Of a stretch of DNA of 62,988 bases, positions 8,132 through 18,599 are shown piece after piece. The notes under the pieces are model-generated. The model worked only from the letters and a program-made list of their open reading frames with translations, ran no database searches and was not told the origin of the DNA. Numbering within the stretch: the first letter of the stretch is position 1; the number at the start of each line of letters is the position of its first letter. Source of the DNA: Deltaproteobacteria bacterium (GTDB lineage Bacteria; Desulfobacterota; Desulfobacteria; Desulfobacterales; GCA-2748835); assembly GCA_002748835.1 (NCBI GenBank), contig PDTL01000024.1, positions 1-62,988 of the forward strand, given 5' to 3'. The position numbers and the translations under genes are program-made.

Positions 8132-10513
8132 TTATCCCGCGTCATCAATGCAGGAAAACGTAATCAGGTCTGAATGACCGGTTGCATCCATTACCAGCAA
8201 CTGATAGTTTCCCGGACCGGGCAAGCGGAGATACCCGGTCTGGCCGGGCAACAGTTCTGCCACCGGAGTGCCATTTAAAAACCAGTACAATCGTGTCGTG
8301 CCGCCCAGGGCCGCGAGCCGGATTTCCGGATCAGCACCTTCCGCCCCGGCCCGGGTCACGGTCGCCGCATCGGCCATGCCGATGATCCGCACCCCTTCAC
8401 CGGCAAGTGCCGGCGCATGGGCGCAGGACGGTGAGGGGGGCGGCAGCTGCGCGGATCGCCTCAGATGACGGGCGATAAACGGTTCCACACACGTGGGCCA
8501 GAACGCCAGGGTGCGTTTTTCAAAGGCCGCCGGCAGGCAGTGCCGGTCCACCCGCAATCCGGTATCCGCATCCACCCAGATTACATGCTCGCCAGATTGC
8601 GCCGGCGACAGCGGGTCTGGAAGTGTTGGCGGGATACAGCCATCCAGGATCCACGCTTTTTTTTTCATGTGACACCGTCCCGAATCCACACGGTCTGCAT
8701 CCGCCTGTGTACCCGTTGGCCAGCAAATGTCGGTCTGGCTGACAGATGCGGGTCTGGACAGGCGCAGGGGCTGCTCGCCCACGGCAAACAGGGCGTGTCT
8801 TAAAAGCGGGATTGCGGCTTCTGCCCCGTAATACCCGGGAACCGGGGTGCCGTCGGGCCGGCCTACCCAGACACCGACCACATGGGCATGCCCCACGGCA
8901 ATGGCCCAGGCGTCCCTGAACCCAAAGCTGGTGCCGGTTTTCCAGGCAAAATGCCGCAGGGGGTTGATGGCGCCGATGCCTTCGTCTCCCGGAAACGGCC
9001 GCTTGAGCATGTCATGAACGATCCAGGCCGCACCGCTGGAAAAAAGATACCGCTTCCGGCTGGTCGCCCCGCGAATAAAGACCGGAGAAACCGTGAGTCC
9101 CTGGTTGGCAACGGCAGTATAGCCAGTGACAAGACTTTGCAGGGAGGCGCCCACACCACCAAGAATCATGGACAGGTTCGGCGCTGCGTTTCCGGGAAAC
9201 ACCAGCGCGACCCCGCTGTGCCGCAGCCGGTCTGTAAAAGCGGCGGGCCCGAATGCTTCCAGTACCTGTACCGCCGGCAGGTTCAGGGAATCCCGGAGCG
9301 CCCGGGTAACGGTCACCGGCCCGTGAAAACCGCCGCTGAAGTTACCAGGCCGGTAATCGGTGTGAATACGCGGGGCATCGGATAAGAGGGATGCGGAATG
9401 AATCAGTCCTGCATCCATGGCCAAGGCGTATAAAAACGGCTTCAGGGTGGAACCCGGTGAACGGACGGCGGTCACCATATCCACATGACCAAATCGGCGG
9501 GCATCCAGAAACGCGGCTGAACCAGCGTATGCCCGGCAGGCCCCGGTTTGGTGACTGACAACGAGGATGCCTACGGAGCTTTTTTCCGGCAGGCGTCTGG
9601 CATACTGACTTGCCAATTGCGCCACGCGGTATTGAAGTTCAAAATCAAGGGTCGTTTGGATGTCCGGGCTGCGGGGATGGGCCTGATGCAGGCGTCTGGC
9701 CAGCAGCGGTGCATGAAAAGGCGCTGAGATGGACAGGGACGGCACCACTTCTTTTTTCGCATCTGACGCAATGGCCTGGGGCCAGCATCCGGTGTGGACG
9801 AGCCGATCCAGCACTTTGTCCCGGGCAGCCTGGGCGGCTGCTGGATGACGATCCGGCCGATACCGGCTCGGGGCCTGGGGAAGCACGGCCAGCAGGGCTG
9901 CTTCCGCATGGGTCAGGGTGCGGGCGGATTTTCCCAGGTAGGTGCGGGATGCGGCTTCAACCCCTTCGATGGTCCCTCCGAAGGGGGCATGATTGAGATA
10001 CCAGGTGAGGATGTCTGCTTTTGAATATCGCCATTCCAGCTGCAGGGCCCGAAACGCCTGTTTGAGCTTTCCCCAAACGGTGCGTTGATGGGGATCCAGC
10101 AGCCGGGCTGCCTGCATGGTCAGCGTGGAACCACCGGACACAATGCGGTTGCCTGACAGATTCTGGGCAAGGGCACGGACAAGAGAAAAGGGATTCACCC
10201 CCGGGTGATGATAAAAATACCGGTCTTCGTAACCGATAAGGGCCTCAAGATACAGGGGCGAGACCTGATCGATCCGGACTGGGTAACGCCAGATACCCGC
10301 AGGATCCGGAAAGCATCTGAGCAGGGAACCGTCGTCTGCGGTGACCACGGTTGACGGCGCGGTTTCAAGGGCGGGCAGGGGAAAGATCCGGTCGGCGGCA
10401 GCCAGGCCCGCAACCAGAAAACAGCAGACAAGACATCCCGCCTGAACACCTTTAAACCAGCGCCGCACAGATTGCTGAGCGGCGCCGGCTGAGGCGGTTT
10501 GGGGGCCGGTCAT
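8132..10513 (-). CDS. pbpC: Penicillin-binding protein 1C
   Basis: A bifunctional peptidoglycan glycosyltransferase/transpeptidase of 793 aa, anchored in the inner membrane and acting in the periplasm. A membrane segment lies near residues 25-42. The GT51 domain follows with EDRYFYHHPGVNP (catalytic Glu) and GGSTLTMQ. The transpeptidase domain has SPGSTLKPF (SxxK), DSLN and WKTGTSFG. A C-terminal BiPBP_C domain (about 700-793) is typical of PBP1C. It begins five bases after the end of the alpha-2-macroglobulin gene, so the two are almost certainly one operon. Length and domain order are normal for the family. Confidence 0.95.
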   Translation of the reverse strand: MTGPQTASAGAAQQSVRRWFKGVQAGCLVCCFLVAGLAAADRIFPLPALETAPSTVVTADDGSLLRCFPDPAGIWRYPVRIDQVSPLYLEALIGYEDRYFYHHPGVNPFSLVRALAQNLSGNRIVSGGSTLTMQAARLLDPHQRTVWGKLKQAFRALQLEWRYSKADILTWYLNHAPFGGTIEGVEAASRTYLGKSARTLTHAEAALLAVLPQAPSRYRPDRHPAAAQAARDKVLDRLVHTGCWPQAIASDAKKEVVPSLSISAPFHAPLLARRLHQAHPRSPDIQTTLDFELQYRVAQLASQYARRLPEKSSVGILVVSHQTGACRAYAGSAAFLDARRFGHVDMVTAVRSPGSTLKPFLYALAMDAGLIHSASLLSDAPRIHTDYRPGNFSGGFHGPVTVTRALRDSLNLPAVQVLEAFGPAAFTDRLRHSGVALVFPGNAAPNLSMILGGVGASLQSLVTGYTAVANQGLTVSPVFIRGATSRKRYLFSSGAAWIVHDMLKRPFPGDEGIGAINPLRHFAWKTGTSFGFRDAWAIAVGHAHVVGVWVGRPDGTPVPGYYGAEAAIPLLRHALFAVGEQPLRLSRPASVSQTDICWPTGTQADADRVDSGRCHMKKKAWILDGCIPPTLPDPLSPAQSGEHVIWVDADTGLRVDRHCLPAAFEKRTLAFWPTCVEPFIARHLRRSAQLPPPSPSCAHAPALAGEGVRIIGMADAATVTRAGAEGADPEIRLAALGGTTRLYWFLNGTPVAELLPGQTGYLRLPGPGNYQLLVMDATGHSDLITFSCIDDAG

Positions 10514-10518
10514 GCTGT

Positions 10519-13500
10519 CTAGTTGCCGGCGGCGGTGATGCGCACGGGAGCCGCCGCTTCACCCACGCACCGGATATAGGGCCGGTACATGTCTTCACCG
10601 TATGCGTTTGGTATCTGGTACGTCCCTGGGGTGACCGCCCGCATCAGGTAAAAGAGGGTAGACGTATTTCCGGGATAGCCGGTGTCGATTGCCGCCGCAT
10701 ACCGGTCATCCCTGAATTCCTCATGGGCCAGTTCCGTTGCCTGTTTCCATTCCTGTACGGGTTTACCGCCGACAACAATACCGTCCATGGCATAACTGGT
10801 GGGCAGGTTCGGGTTTTCGATTTCAAATCCCGCCGGAATCAGGTCCACGATCAGCGCATCCGAAAGCCGCTCGTCGGCAGTGACCGTGAGCCGCACTAGT
10901 ACAAGATCGCCGCCTTTTACCCGGCTTAGGGTCACCGGCTCTCCCCGGACATCAAAGGTGTGACGGTGGATGGAAAGGCGGTTGCCTGCCGCGGGGGGCG
11001 GTGTCTCGCTGTAGCCGGAAAGCAGCAGGTTCAGGTAAATCGGGCCTTCCTCGGCGGTAACGGTCAGGCCAGACGCCATGTCGTCGTGGGAAAAGAGGCG
11101 CCGCGTCAGCCGATCCACCGAAAGGGACACTGACGCCGGTCCTGTTGTCAGCACAGCGGTGCGCGGTGTACCGGTGTTTTCATACAGGCGGATGGCTGCG
11201 AGCACCAGGCTGTTTCGCTCCTGGGTGCTCAGCCATCGTCGTGTGCGCAGTTCGGTTTCCAGGGTCATGAGAAAGGTCTCTGCCTCGGGTGTATGGGGCT
11301 GCCAGGTTTTCAGCAGATAGTAGCCCAGGGCCGCATCCCGCAGCCGGCTGCCGTAATCTCCCAGGTACGCGTCTTTTTTTCGCGTGATACGGGCGGCTGC
11401 CGTCACAGCGGATCTGGAACGTTTCATATCCCCCTGGGCCGCTAAGGCCAGCCCCAGATGTACCATGGGCAATGGGGATTGGCAGTCGTCCGCCTGTGTA
11501 TCCATCAGGGTTCTCAGGGTGCCTAACGGGGCTTTTCGAAGCCGGCTGAGCACATAGCCGGCATAGGCCTGGGTGGCAAAGCGGGCGTGATCCGCGTCCG
11601 TTGCATATGGAATCACGATCTGCTGTGGCTTGAGCAGGTAATCGGAAAGCCGTTTGATCGACAGGTTCAGCCGGGATTCAGGGACCGCATAGCCGTAATC
11701 CCGTGCAGTCAGGAGAAAATCCACCGCATAGGTGGTGAGCCAGCTGTTTTCATATCCCTGATTGTCCCAGAGCCCGAATCCGCCGTTTGCTTTCTGCAGG
11801 GTGAAGATTCGCTGGATGCCCTTGTCGATGTGCGCTTTTCGTACCGCTGCCGTGTCACCTTCAATGCCGAGCTGATTGAACAGCGCGTCAGAAAGAAAAA
11901 TCTGGGGATAAATGCCGCTGGTGGTCTGCTCCAGGCAGCCGTAGGGATACGCGTGAAGGGCGTTGATGTGTGCGTTGATATCGATAATGGGCCGGTCAGA
12001 CAGGCTCAGCTCTGCCCGCACGAGATCGGGAATCAGGGCGTTCAGCGCCGATGGATCGAAGATAAACGATTCACCTTTCTGGAGCACTTTGCGCCACTGC
12101 CGTGTGAGCGCAGGATAGGCCGGCCGGACACCGAGCATCCAGCTGCGGGTCAGGTCTTTTGGCGCAGCATCCTGCGAGACGCGGATGCCGCTCACCGTGA
12201 GGGTGATGTCTCCGGTCCCCGTCAATGGGGCGGCGGTGATTGAAAAGGGGAGGGTCAGGGCGTTTTTGTCTGCAAGCCGCACCTGCTGCGAGATGGCGGG
12301 AAACGCCACCGGCGGGGTGCCGGTTATGCGGATATCCAGTTCCTGGGAAAATCCGCTGAGGTTGCGGAGATCAAGGGCCAGTGTGGCGGTATCGCCCATG
12401 GCAAGAAACCGGGGCATGGCCATTTCAGCCACCACGGGTGCGGCCACGGTCAGTTCCCGGTCCGCGGAACCAAAGGCATCTTCACTGAACGCGACCGCCA
12501 TCAGGCGGAGGGTGCCGTTGAATTCGGGAATGGCAAGCGGGATGACAGCCATGCCGTTTGCATCGGTTTCCACAGCTGCATGATACAGGGAGACGATGCG
12601 GACATCCGTGAGCGGTTTGTCCCCGCCGCGCATGAGTGCGCTCATTGCCATATCCCCGCCAAAGGCCAGGCGTGACAGATCTCCGTCTTGATTTTCGATG
12701 AGCCGGTTGTAGACATCAAAGGCATCCACACCAAACCGGCGTTTGCCGAAAAAGGCGTCAAACGGATCCGGTGTTTTGAACCGGGTGATAGTGAGCACCC
12801 CGACATCCACGGCCGCCAGCGTGACCCGGACCGGCGTATCATGGGTGTTGTTAACGGAAACCCGTACCTCCAGCATCTGGTCGGGCAGGATTTTCTCGGG
12901 TGCGTCAATGGCCACATCCAGCCGCCGGTTTTCCCGGTCAAGCGGGAGATGGATGAGGCCGATGGCCCGCTTGGGTGTTATTTTTCGTTTGTTATCACCC
13001 GGCCGGATCACCATGGCGTGGATATACATATCATGGCGAGACCATGCCGGATCAATGGGGATGGAGACGGTTGCCGTGTTGGACGTCAGGGTCAGCTGTT
13101 TGCGGAACACGGTGGTATCCGCTTCCACGGTGACGATGGCCTTCCCGGCTTCCGGGGCTTTTAGGGTGACCACAGCTGTATCTCCCGGCGCGTACCCGGG
13201 CTTGTCCAGGGTCAGGACCACCTGATCCGGACGGGCGGTCTGTTCATTGGCCCCGTCTCCCCAGCCGGACCAGCCGGCCCTGAACCGCAGGGCTGTGACC
13301 AGACCGGTTTCCGGGTCTCGGACCACCAGCCGGTAGGGCCCCCACTCCACAGGAAAATGAACGGTTGCTGTATCGCCTGCCGTGATATCAAGGGCCTGGC
13401 TTGCCACCGGGTAATTCTGATAATTGGTGATCCGTTCCCAGCCCCGGCTTTCGGTGTATTCCCAGTAGGAATCCGGATATTCCCTGATCAGTACGGCTTC

Positions 13501-15366
13501 TGCGCCGGACAGGGCGACCCGGGTTCCGTTTGCATCTGCGGCCACCACCTCAAAGGCGGCGGCGCTGTCTGACGGTGTGTGGTGATCGTCAAACAGGGGA
13601 CGGATTCCAATGAGTCTGTGTGCCGGCCAGTAATGGTAGACCTTGTCCCGGCTCACCGGCCGGCCGCCGGCTTCGTACAGGTTGGTATGGAGCCGGATGG
13701 CGAGCGGAGTCGCTGCTGTGGACCAGTGGTCATGTGAAAGCGTCAGGATGCCTGTACCGTCAGTATCCAGCGTCAGGTCGTCTGTGGTGAAGGACTGGCG
13801 CTTCCAGCCGTCCGGATCGCCGAATTCAAATCCCCCAAGTGCGGAAAGGGGCTCCCGGAGCAGGGTGAGGGTCACATTGCTGTCTACCCGGTTTCCCCCT
13901 GCGGGGGCGCCGTATAAATAGGCGCCTTCCACGGACAGTTCAATGTCCTGGCCGGCGTGAATCCGGTCCGGTTCGGTATTCCCGCCCGCGAGGATCAGCT
14001 TCATGCGCTCGGGCATGAAATCTTCCACATGCAGGATGTAATCGGCAAGAGGCTGGCTGCCCAGCTGGCAGGTCACCTGCCAGCGGCCTGTGGGGCCTTC
14101 AGCCGGCAGGGTGAAGTCGGTATGATAGGCTCCCCCGTCGTCCGCATGCCAGGTGAACTCCCGGAATGCCTGGCCATCGGGCTGGAGAATGGAGACCTTC
14201 ACCGGATAATTGCTCACCCGGTGGCCGTCCGCATCCCGAAGCAGGCCGTCGATGATCACGGTTTCTCCAGGTCGATACAGGTTGCGGGGCCCGTAAAGAA
14301 ACAATTCAAGGGGCTGGTACGGGCGGGTGCCGGTATCGAATGCGGAAAGGTCAAGGGCGGATCCATCCACAGGCAACAGGGTCAGGTGATTTTCATGGAT
14401 GCCCAGGATCAGGGAGATTTCAGGGTCTGTACGGGGAAAAACAGCATTCCCCTGACTGTCGGTGACAACCCGGGCCATCTCCTGACCCTTTCTGCTGAAC
14501 GCGACCAGGGTGACATCCGGCAAAACCGCGCCGGTGGACAGGGCCTGGGCCGTACAGTCAAAATGGGTTGGAAACCGCCGCGCATGGATCCCGAGGTCGC
14601 TGATCGTAAACCAGGTAAAGGGCTTTGAATACGGATAGGCGCCGGCCGGCTTCAGTACCGCCATGTAGATGCCGGGTTCCGCGAGCGGGGCAATGGCTTC
14701 GACAGGAAGGGTCTCCCGGGTCATGACGTCTTTTTTCGGGGCAAGATCGTATCGGGCTGTATAGACAAGGTCCACTGTGCCGGAAATCTGGCGCATGGCA
14801 TAGTCTTCGATGGTGGTCCGGTGTCTGCAGAAGTTGACAAACGAGACAATACGGTCGTTTTTTACCCGAAAAAAATCCACATCTGCCCTGGCCACGTTCA
14901 GGGTGGTCACCGGCAGGCCGTTTGACAGGTCGCCCGGCAGAATCGAGCCGTTGCCGGCAAAGGCGATCACCGGTTTGGCCGCACGGGTCTTGACCGGTGT
15001 TTCCCGGCTGGAATCCAGGGTGCTGCCATCGGAAAAAACAAGACCCCTGCGTACCTGGACCGCGTACTGCGTATCTGCTTCAATCCGGGTAAAATAGGCA
15101 AGGGTACCCGCGGTATCAAGGGTCCATGCACCGTCAATTTTTCCGCCGTCATGGGCATAGAGCTGAAAATACCGGTTGATATCTTGTGTACCGTCAAGGG
15201 GTTTCGTAAAGATGACCGCAATGGCATTGGCTGCATTCACGGTGCGCTGGCCAACATAGGCGATGGGGTCAATGGGCTCGGCCGCAGCCGGACAAAAGAC
15301 AGCTATCAGCAGAACGGCGCACAGGGTGAACGCGAAAAGCCCCTGTCGGCGAATGGGGGTGTTCAT
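10519..15366 (-). CDS. yfhM: Bacterial alpha-2-macroglobulin
   Basis: A large periplasmic protease trap of 1615 aa. A signal peptide ending AAA-EP occupies about residues 1-29; there is no lipobox Cys, so it may be soluble rather than a lipoprotein. MG-type beta domains follow (for example NLYRPGETVIIDGLLRD near 360). The thioester motif GCLEQ is intact near residue 1143 within the TED helical domain. In the family, cleavage of a bait region by an invading protease exposes the thioester, which then binds the protease. It pairs with PBP1C, which repairs peptidoglycan at breached sites; the adjacent pbpC fits that model. Confidence 0.93.
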   Translation of the reverse strand: MNTPIRRQGLFAFTLCAVLLIAVFCPAAAEPIDPIAYVGQRTVNAANAIAVIFTKPLDGTQDINRYFQLYAHDGGKIDGAWTLDTAGTLAYFTRIEADTQYAVQVRRGLVFSDGSTLDSSRETPVKTRAAKPVIAFAGNGSILPGDLSNGLPVTTLNVARADVDFFRVKNDRIVSFVNFCRHRTTIEDYAMRQISGTVDLVYTARYDLAPKKDVMTRETLPVEAIAPLAEPGIYMAVLKPAGAYPYSKPFTWFTISDLGIHARRFPTHFDCTAQALSTGAVLPDVTLVAFSRKGQEMARVVTDSQGNAVFPRTDPEISLILGIHENHLTLLPVDGSALDLSAFDTGTRPYQPLELFLYGPRNLYRPGETVIIDGLLRDADGHRVSNYPVKVSILQPDGQAFREFTWHADDGGAYHTDFTLPAEGPTGRWQVTCQLGSQPLADYILHVEDFMPERMKLILAGGNTEPDRIHAGQDIELSVEGAYLYGAPAGGNRVDSNVTLTLLREPLSALGGFEFGDPDGWKRQSFTTDDLTLDTDGTGILTLSHDHWSTAATPLAIRLHTNLYEAGGRPVSRDKVYHYWPAHRLIGIRPLFDDHHTPSDSAAAFEVVAADANGTRVALSGAEAVLIREYPDSYWEYTESRGWERITNYQNYPVASQALDITAGDTATVHFPVEWGPYRLVVRDPETGLVTALRFRAGWSGWGDGANEQTARPDQVVLTLDKPGYAPGDTAVVTLKAPEAGKAIVTVEADTTVFRKQLTLTSNTATVSIPIDPAWSRHDMYIHAMVIRPGDNKRKITPKRAIGLIHLPLDRENRRLDVAIDAPEKILPDQMLEVRVSVNNTHDTPVRVTLAAVDVGVLTITRFKTPDPFDAFFGKRRFGVDAFDVYNRLIENQDGDLSRLAFGGDMAMSALMRGGDKPLTDVRIVSLYHAAVETDANGMAVIPLAIPEFNGTLRLMAVAFSEDAFGSADRELTVAAPVVAEMAMPRFLAMGDTATLALDLRNLSGFSQELDIRITGTPPVAFPAISQQVRLADKNALTLPFSITAAPLTGTGDITLTVSGIRVSQDAAPKDLTRSWMLGVRPAYPALTRQWRKVLQKGESFIFDPSALNALIPDLVRAELSLSDRPIIDINAHINALHAYPYGCLEQTTSGIYPQIFLSDALFNQLGIEGDTAAVRKAHIDKGIQRIFTLQKANGGFGLWDNQGYENSWLTTYAVDFLLTARDYGYAVPESRLNLSIKRLSDYLLKPQQIVIPYATDADHARFATQAYAGYVLSRLRKAPLGTLRTLMDTQADDCQSPLPMVHLGLALAAQGDMKRSRSAVTAAARITRKKDAYLGDYGSRLRDAALGYYLLKTWQPHTPEAETFLMTLETELRTRRWLSTQERNSLVLAAIRLYENTGTPRTAVLTTGPASVSLSVDRLTRRLFSHDDMASGLTVTAEEGPIYLNLLLSGYSETPPPAAGNRLSIHRHTFDVRGEPVTLSRVKGGDLVLVRLTVTADERLSDALIVDLIPAGFEIENPNLPTSYAMDGIVVGGKPVQEWKQATELAHEEFRDDRYAAAIDTGYPGNTSTLFYLMRAVTPGTYQIPNAYGEDMYRPYIRCVGEAAAPVRITAAGN

Positions 15367-15562
15367 GGGAAATCTCCTTGTGAAATGAAAGATACCGATG
15401 CTGTTTGTGCGGCTGTTGGCACGTGTTTCGTTCAGACGGTATCAGGGCGCATGGCGTCCATTTTTATGTCGTTGAACCCTGTTTGAACGGGTTGGATAAT
15501 GACTGCCTACCCATACCATAGGCAGATGAAAAAAGGAATCTGCCGGTTCTGTCTGGCGGCCG

Positions 15563-17248
15563 TCAATCACGGGTCAGCTGCCGGTACCGGATCCGGTGGG
15601 GCTGGTCTGCCTGGGCGCCCAGCCGTTTTTTGCGGTCCGCTTCATAATCCGTGTAGTTACCGTTAAACCAGACCACCTGGCTGTCGCCTTCAAAGGCGAG
15701 GATATGGGTGGCCAGACGGTCCAGAAACCAGCGATCATGGCTGATGATGACCGCGCACCCGGCAAAGTGCTCGAGCGCTTCTTCCAGGGCCCGCATGGTA
15801 TTGACATCCAGATCGTTGGTCGGTTCGTCAAGCAGCAGCACATTCGCGCCTTCCTTCAGGGTCCGGGCCAGATGGACCCGGTTGCGCATGCCGCCGGAAA
15901 GGGTGCCGATTTTTTTCTGCTGGTCTGATCCGGAAAAATTGAACCGGGCCACATAGGCGCGGGAATTGACCTCCCGGTTTCCCAGGGTAATCGTGTCCTG
16001 TCCGTCTGAGATGGTTTCCCAGATGGTTTTTTCCGGATCCAGTGTGTCCCGGCTCTGGTCCACATATCCCAGCCTTACGGTGGATCCGATGGTAAACTCA
16101 CCGCTGTCCGGCTGTTCCTGACCGGTAATCATGCGAAACAGGGTGGTCTTTCCCGCGCCGTTGGGGCCGATCACTCCGACGATGCCCCCAGGCGGCAGGT
16201 TGAACGTCATCGCTTCCACCAGAAGCCGGTCCCCATAGCCTTTTTTCACCTTGTCCGCCGTGATGACGACATTCCCTAACCGCGGTCCGGGCGGAATGTA
16301 GATTTCAAGCTCGCGCTCACGGGTGGCCGTATCCTGGTTCAGGAGGTTTTCATAGGACTTGATGCGGGCTTTGGATTTGGCGTGCCGGCCCTTGGGGGAC
16401 ATGCGGATCCATTCGAGTTCCCGTTCCAGGGTTTTTCGGCGGGCCGTATCGGATTTTTCTTCCTGGGCCAGACGCTTTTCCTTTTGCGCCAGCCAGGATG
16501 AATAATTGCCTTTCCAGGGAATGCCGTGGCCCCGGTCCAGCTCGAGAATCCAGCCGGCCACGTTATCTAAAAAATACCGGTCATGGGTCACGGCAATGAC
16601 GGTTCCCGCATAGCGCTGGAGGTGCTGTTCCAGCCACGCGACGGTTTCCGCATCCAGATGGTTGGTCGGTTCGTCAAGGAGGAGAATGTCCGGTTCCTGC
16701 AAGAGCAGGCGGCAGAGGGCCACCCGGCGTTTTTCACCGCCGGAAAGCACGGCAACCTCCCTGTCGCCGGGGGGGCACCGCAGACTGTCCATGGCCATAT
16801 CCAGCCGGGAATCTAAATCCCAGGCATTCTGATTGTCGAGCAGCTCCTGGACTTCGCCCTGACGCTGAATCAGCCGGTCCATTTCATCATCGGACATGGG
16901 TTCGGCAAATTGTTCGTTGATGGCGTTGTATTCCTTCATCAGATCGACCTGGGCTTTCACCCCTTCTTCGACCACCTCGCGGACCGTTCGGGTTTCATCG
17001 ATGAGCGGCTCCTGCTCAAGATAGCCGACAGTGTACCCTTCAGACAGGAGGACCTGGCCGTTGAACGCTGTATCCACCCCTGCCATGATGCGGAGCAGGG
17101 AACTCTTTCCCGACCCGTTGAGGCCGAGAACGCCGATTTTGGCACCATAAAAGTAGGACAGGGAGATGTCCTTGATGACCGGTTTCTTGTCATAGAATTT
17201 GTTGACGCCGATCATCGAATAGATGACCTTGTTGGGATCGATGCTCAT
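15563..17248 (-). CDS. ettA: ABC-F ATPase, energy-dependent translational throttle EttA
   Basis: A cytoplasmic 561-aa protein with two ABC cassettes and no membrane segments. Walker A motifs are GLNGSGKSS (about 43-51) and GPNGAGKTT (about 360-368), with signature motifs LSGGEKRRV and LSGGMRNRV and two LLLDEPTNDLD/HLD Walker B motifs. The linker contains the arm and P-site tRNA interaction region. EttA binds the ribosomal E site and gates entry into elongation according to ATP level. It appears to be transcribed alone, with 66 bp to the rsmI stop upstream. Confidence 0.93.
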   Translation of the reverse strand: MSIDPNKVIYSMIGVNKFYDKKPVIKDISLSYFYGAKIGVLGLNGSGKSSLLRIMAGVDTAFNGQVLLSEGYTVGYLEQEPLIDETRTVREVVEEGVKAQVDLMKEYNAINEQFAEPMSDDEMDRLIQRQGEVQELLDNQNAWDLDSRLDMAMDSLRCPPGDREVAVLSGGEKRRVALCRLLLQEPDILLLDEPTNHLDAETVAWLEQHLQRYAGTVIAVTHDRYFLDNVAGWILELDRGHGIPWKGNYSSWLAQKEKRLAQEEKSDTARRKTLERELEWIRMSPKGRHAKSKARIKSYENLLNQDTATRERELEIYIPPGPRLGNVVITADKVKKGYGDRLLVEAMTFNLPPGGIVGVIGPNGAGKTTLFRMITGQEQPDSGEFTIGSTVRLGYVDQSRDTLDPEKTIWETISDGQDTITLGNREVNSRAYVARFNFSGSDQQKKIGTLSGGMRNRVHLARTLKEGANVLLLDEPTNDLDVNTMRALEEALEHFAGCAVIISHDRWFLDRLATHILAFEGDSQVVWFNGNYTDYEADRKKRLGAQADQPHRIRYRQLTRD

Positions 17249-17314
17249 GAGCGTGCTCCATTACCGGTGTGTCCAGTAGGTTAGCGGTTTATAAAAATTA
17301 TTTGAATCCACTTC

Positions 17315-18199
17315 TTACGTTTTTTCGGGCGGCGGTTGCTTCAGGTGAATGGCCCGTGCATAGGCGGTTTTGCGCGATATGCCGCAGTCCCGTGAAATTT
17401 TTTTGGCAACCTGGGCCGGTGAATGGTTCCCGGTTGCCATGAGCCTGCGAATCGCCTCATCAATATCCACCTGCGTGGCAGCCGGCGTTTCGTTGGTAGA
17501 TGCGCCGGCCACGATGAGGGTGCACTCTCCTTTGACCGAAGGCCGCTCGCTGAGCACGTCCGCCGCATGAGAAAGGGTGCCCCGGATGTAGGTTTCATAG
17601 GTTTTTGTCATTTCCCGGGCCACCATGCAGCGCCGGTTTCCGAAATGGCCTATCAGCTCGCGAATAAAATCCACAATCCGGTGGGGCGATTCATAAAAGA
17701 TCAGGGTACCGGTTTCTACGGATAACCGCCTGAGCAGATCCGCGCGTTTCCCGGCTTTTTTGGCGGCAAAGCCGATAAAGCTGAAACGGTCTGTGGGAAG
17801 TCCGGACACGCTGATGGCGGCGATGGCGGCGGATGCGCCGGGAATGGGGATTACGGGGATGCCGGCGTCTGCGGCCGCCTGCACCAGGGGAAATCCCGGG
17901 TCAGATATGGCTGGCGTGCCTGCATCGGATATCAGCGCCAGATCCTTTCCGCTGGAAAGATGGCCCATGAGCATGGGAATCTGGCTTTTCTCATTATGCT
18001 CATGGCAGGAGACAAGGCGGGTGCGGATCTCGAAATGATCGAGCAGCCGCCTTGAATGGCGGGTATCTTCCGCTGCGATCAGGGGGACGGCTTTGAGGAT
18101 ACGAAGGGCCCGGAGGGTCATGTCCTCAAGATGACCGATGGGCGTGGCCACCACATACAGGGTGCCCGGGCTCGGAACAGGCACGGCGGGCTTATCCAT
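17315..18199 (-). CDS. rsmI: 16S rRNA (cytidine-1402-2'-O)-methyltransferase
   Basis: A cytoplasmic SAM-dependent tetrapyrrole-methylase-fold enzyme of about 294 aa that methylates the ribose of C1402 in 16S rRNA. Seen: GTLYVVATPIGHLEDMTLRALR at the N-terminus (first beta strand and SAM loop), AAEDTRHSRRLLDHF, SDAGTPAISDPG and FYESPHRI, all family hallmarks. The start at 18199 is preferred because the usual MDKPA...GTLYVVATP N-terminus begins there. It overlaps the yraN stop by eight bases (ATGGATAA), indicating translational coupling; the open frame extends to 18304 inside yraN. Confidence 0.93.
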   Translation of the reverse strand: MDKPAVPVPSPGTLYVVATPIGHLEDMTLRALRILKAVPLIAAEDTRHSRRLLDHFEIRTRLVSCHEHNEKSQIPMLMGHLSSGKDLALISDAGTPAISDPGFPLVQAAADAGIPVIPIPGASAAIAAISVSGLPTDRFSFIGFAAKKAGKRADLLRRLSVETGTLIFYESPHRIVDFIRELIGHFGNRRCMVAREMTKTYETYIRGTLSHAADVLSERPSVKGECTLIVAGASTNETPAATQVDIDEAIRRLMATGNHSPAQVAKKISRDCGISRKTAYARAIHLKQPPPEKT

Positions 18200-18575
18200 A
18201 AGCGATCTCAAACGCGTTTTCAATGAGGTGAATATCTGGCCGGGTATCGCCGGATCCGTCAATGGCGACCACATCGAATCGTGCGCGGACATCCAGCAGA
18301 TCATGGGTTTTGAGGTAGAACAGAGCCACTTTGCTGAGGGTGCGCTGTTTTTGGAAATCCACCGCAGCTTCCGGGGTTCCGTAGCTGGGCGTCAGCCGGG
18401 TTTTTACCTCGACAAACACCAGATGGGTGCGGGTGCGGGCAATAATGTCGATTTCACCCAGCGGGCAGCGGTAGTTTCGCTCCTGAATGGCATACCCGTT
18501 TTTTTTCAAATACCGCACGGCAAGGGTTTCGCCTGCAAGGCCTTTGTCTCTGCTGGAACCGAACCTGAACCCCAC
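18192..18575 (-). CDS. yraN: UPF0102/YraN family endonuclease-like protein
   Basis: A 127-aa protein with the YraN pattern: GLAGETLAVRYLKKNGY, then GEIDIIARTRTHLVFVEVKTR. The Asp and E-x-K residues match the PD-(D/E)XK nuclease fold. Function is not established in the family. The start is GTG at 18575 with AAAGGA upstream. It sits between rnhB and rsmI, as in many proteobacteria, and overlaps rsmI. Confidence 0.88.
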   Translation of the reverse strand: MGFRFGSSRDKGLAGETLAVRYLKKNGYAIQERNYRCPLGEIDIIARTRTHLVFVEVKTRLTPSYGTPEAAVDFQKQRTLSKVALFYLKTHDLLDVRARFDVVAIDGSGDTRPDIHLIENAFEIAYG

Positions 18576-18599
18576 GTATCGTTATCCTTTCAAGGCAGA

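Noticed and set aside
15510..15545. Terminator after ettA
   Set aside because: GGCAGAT and ATCTGCC can pair, but the T-rich stretch on the minus strand lies in the loop rather than after the stem.
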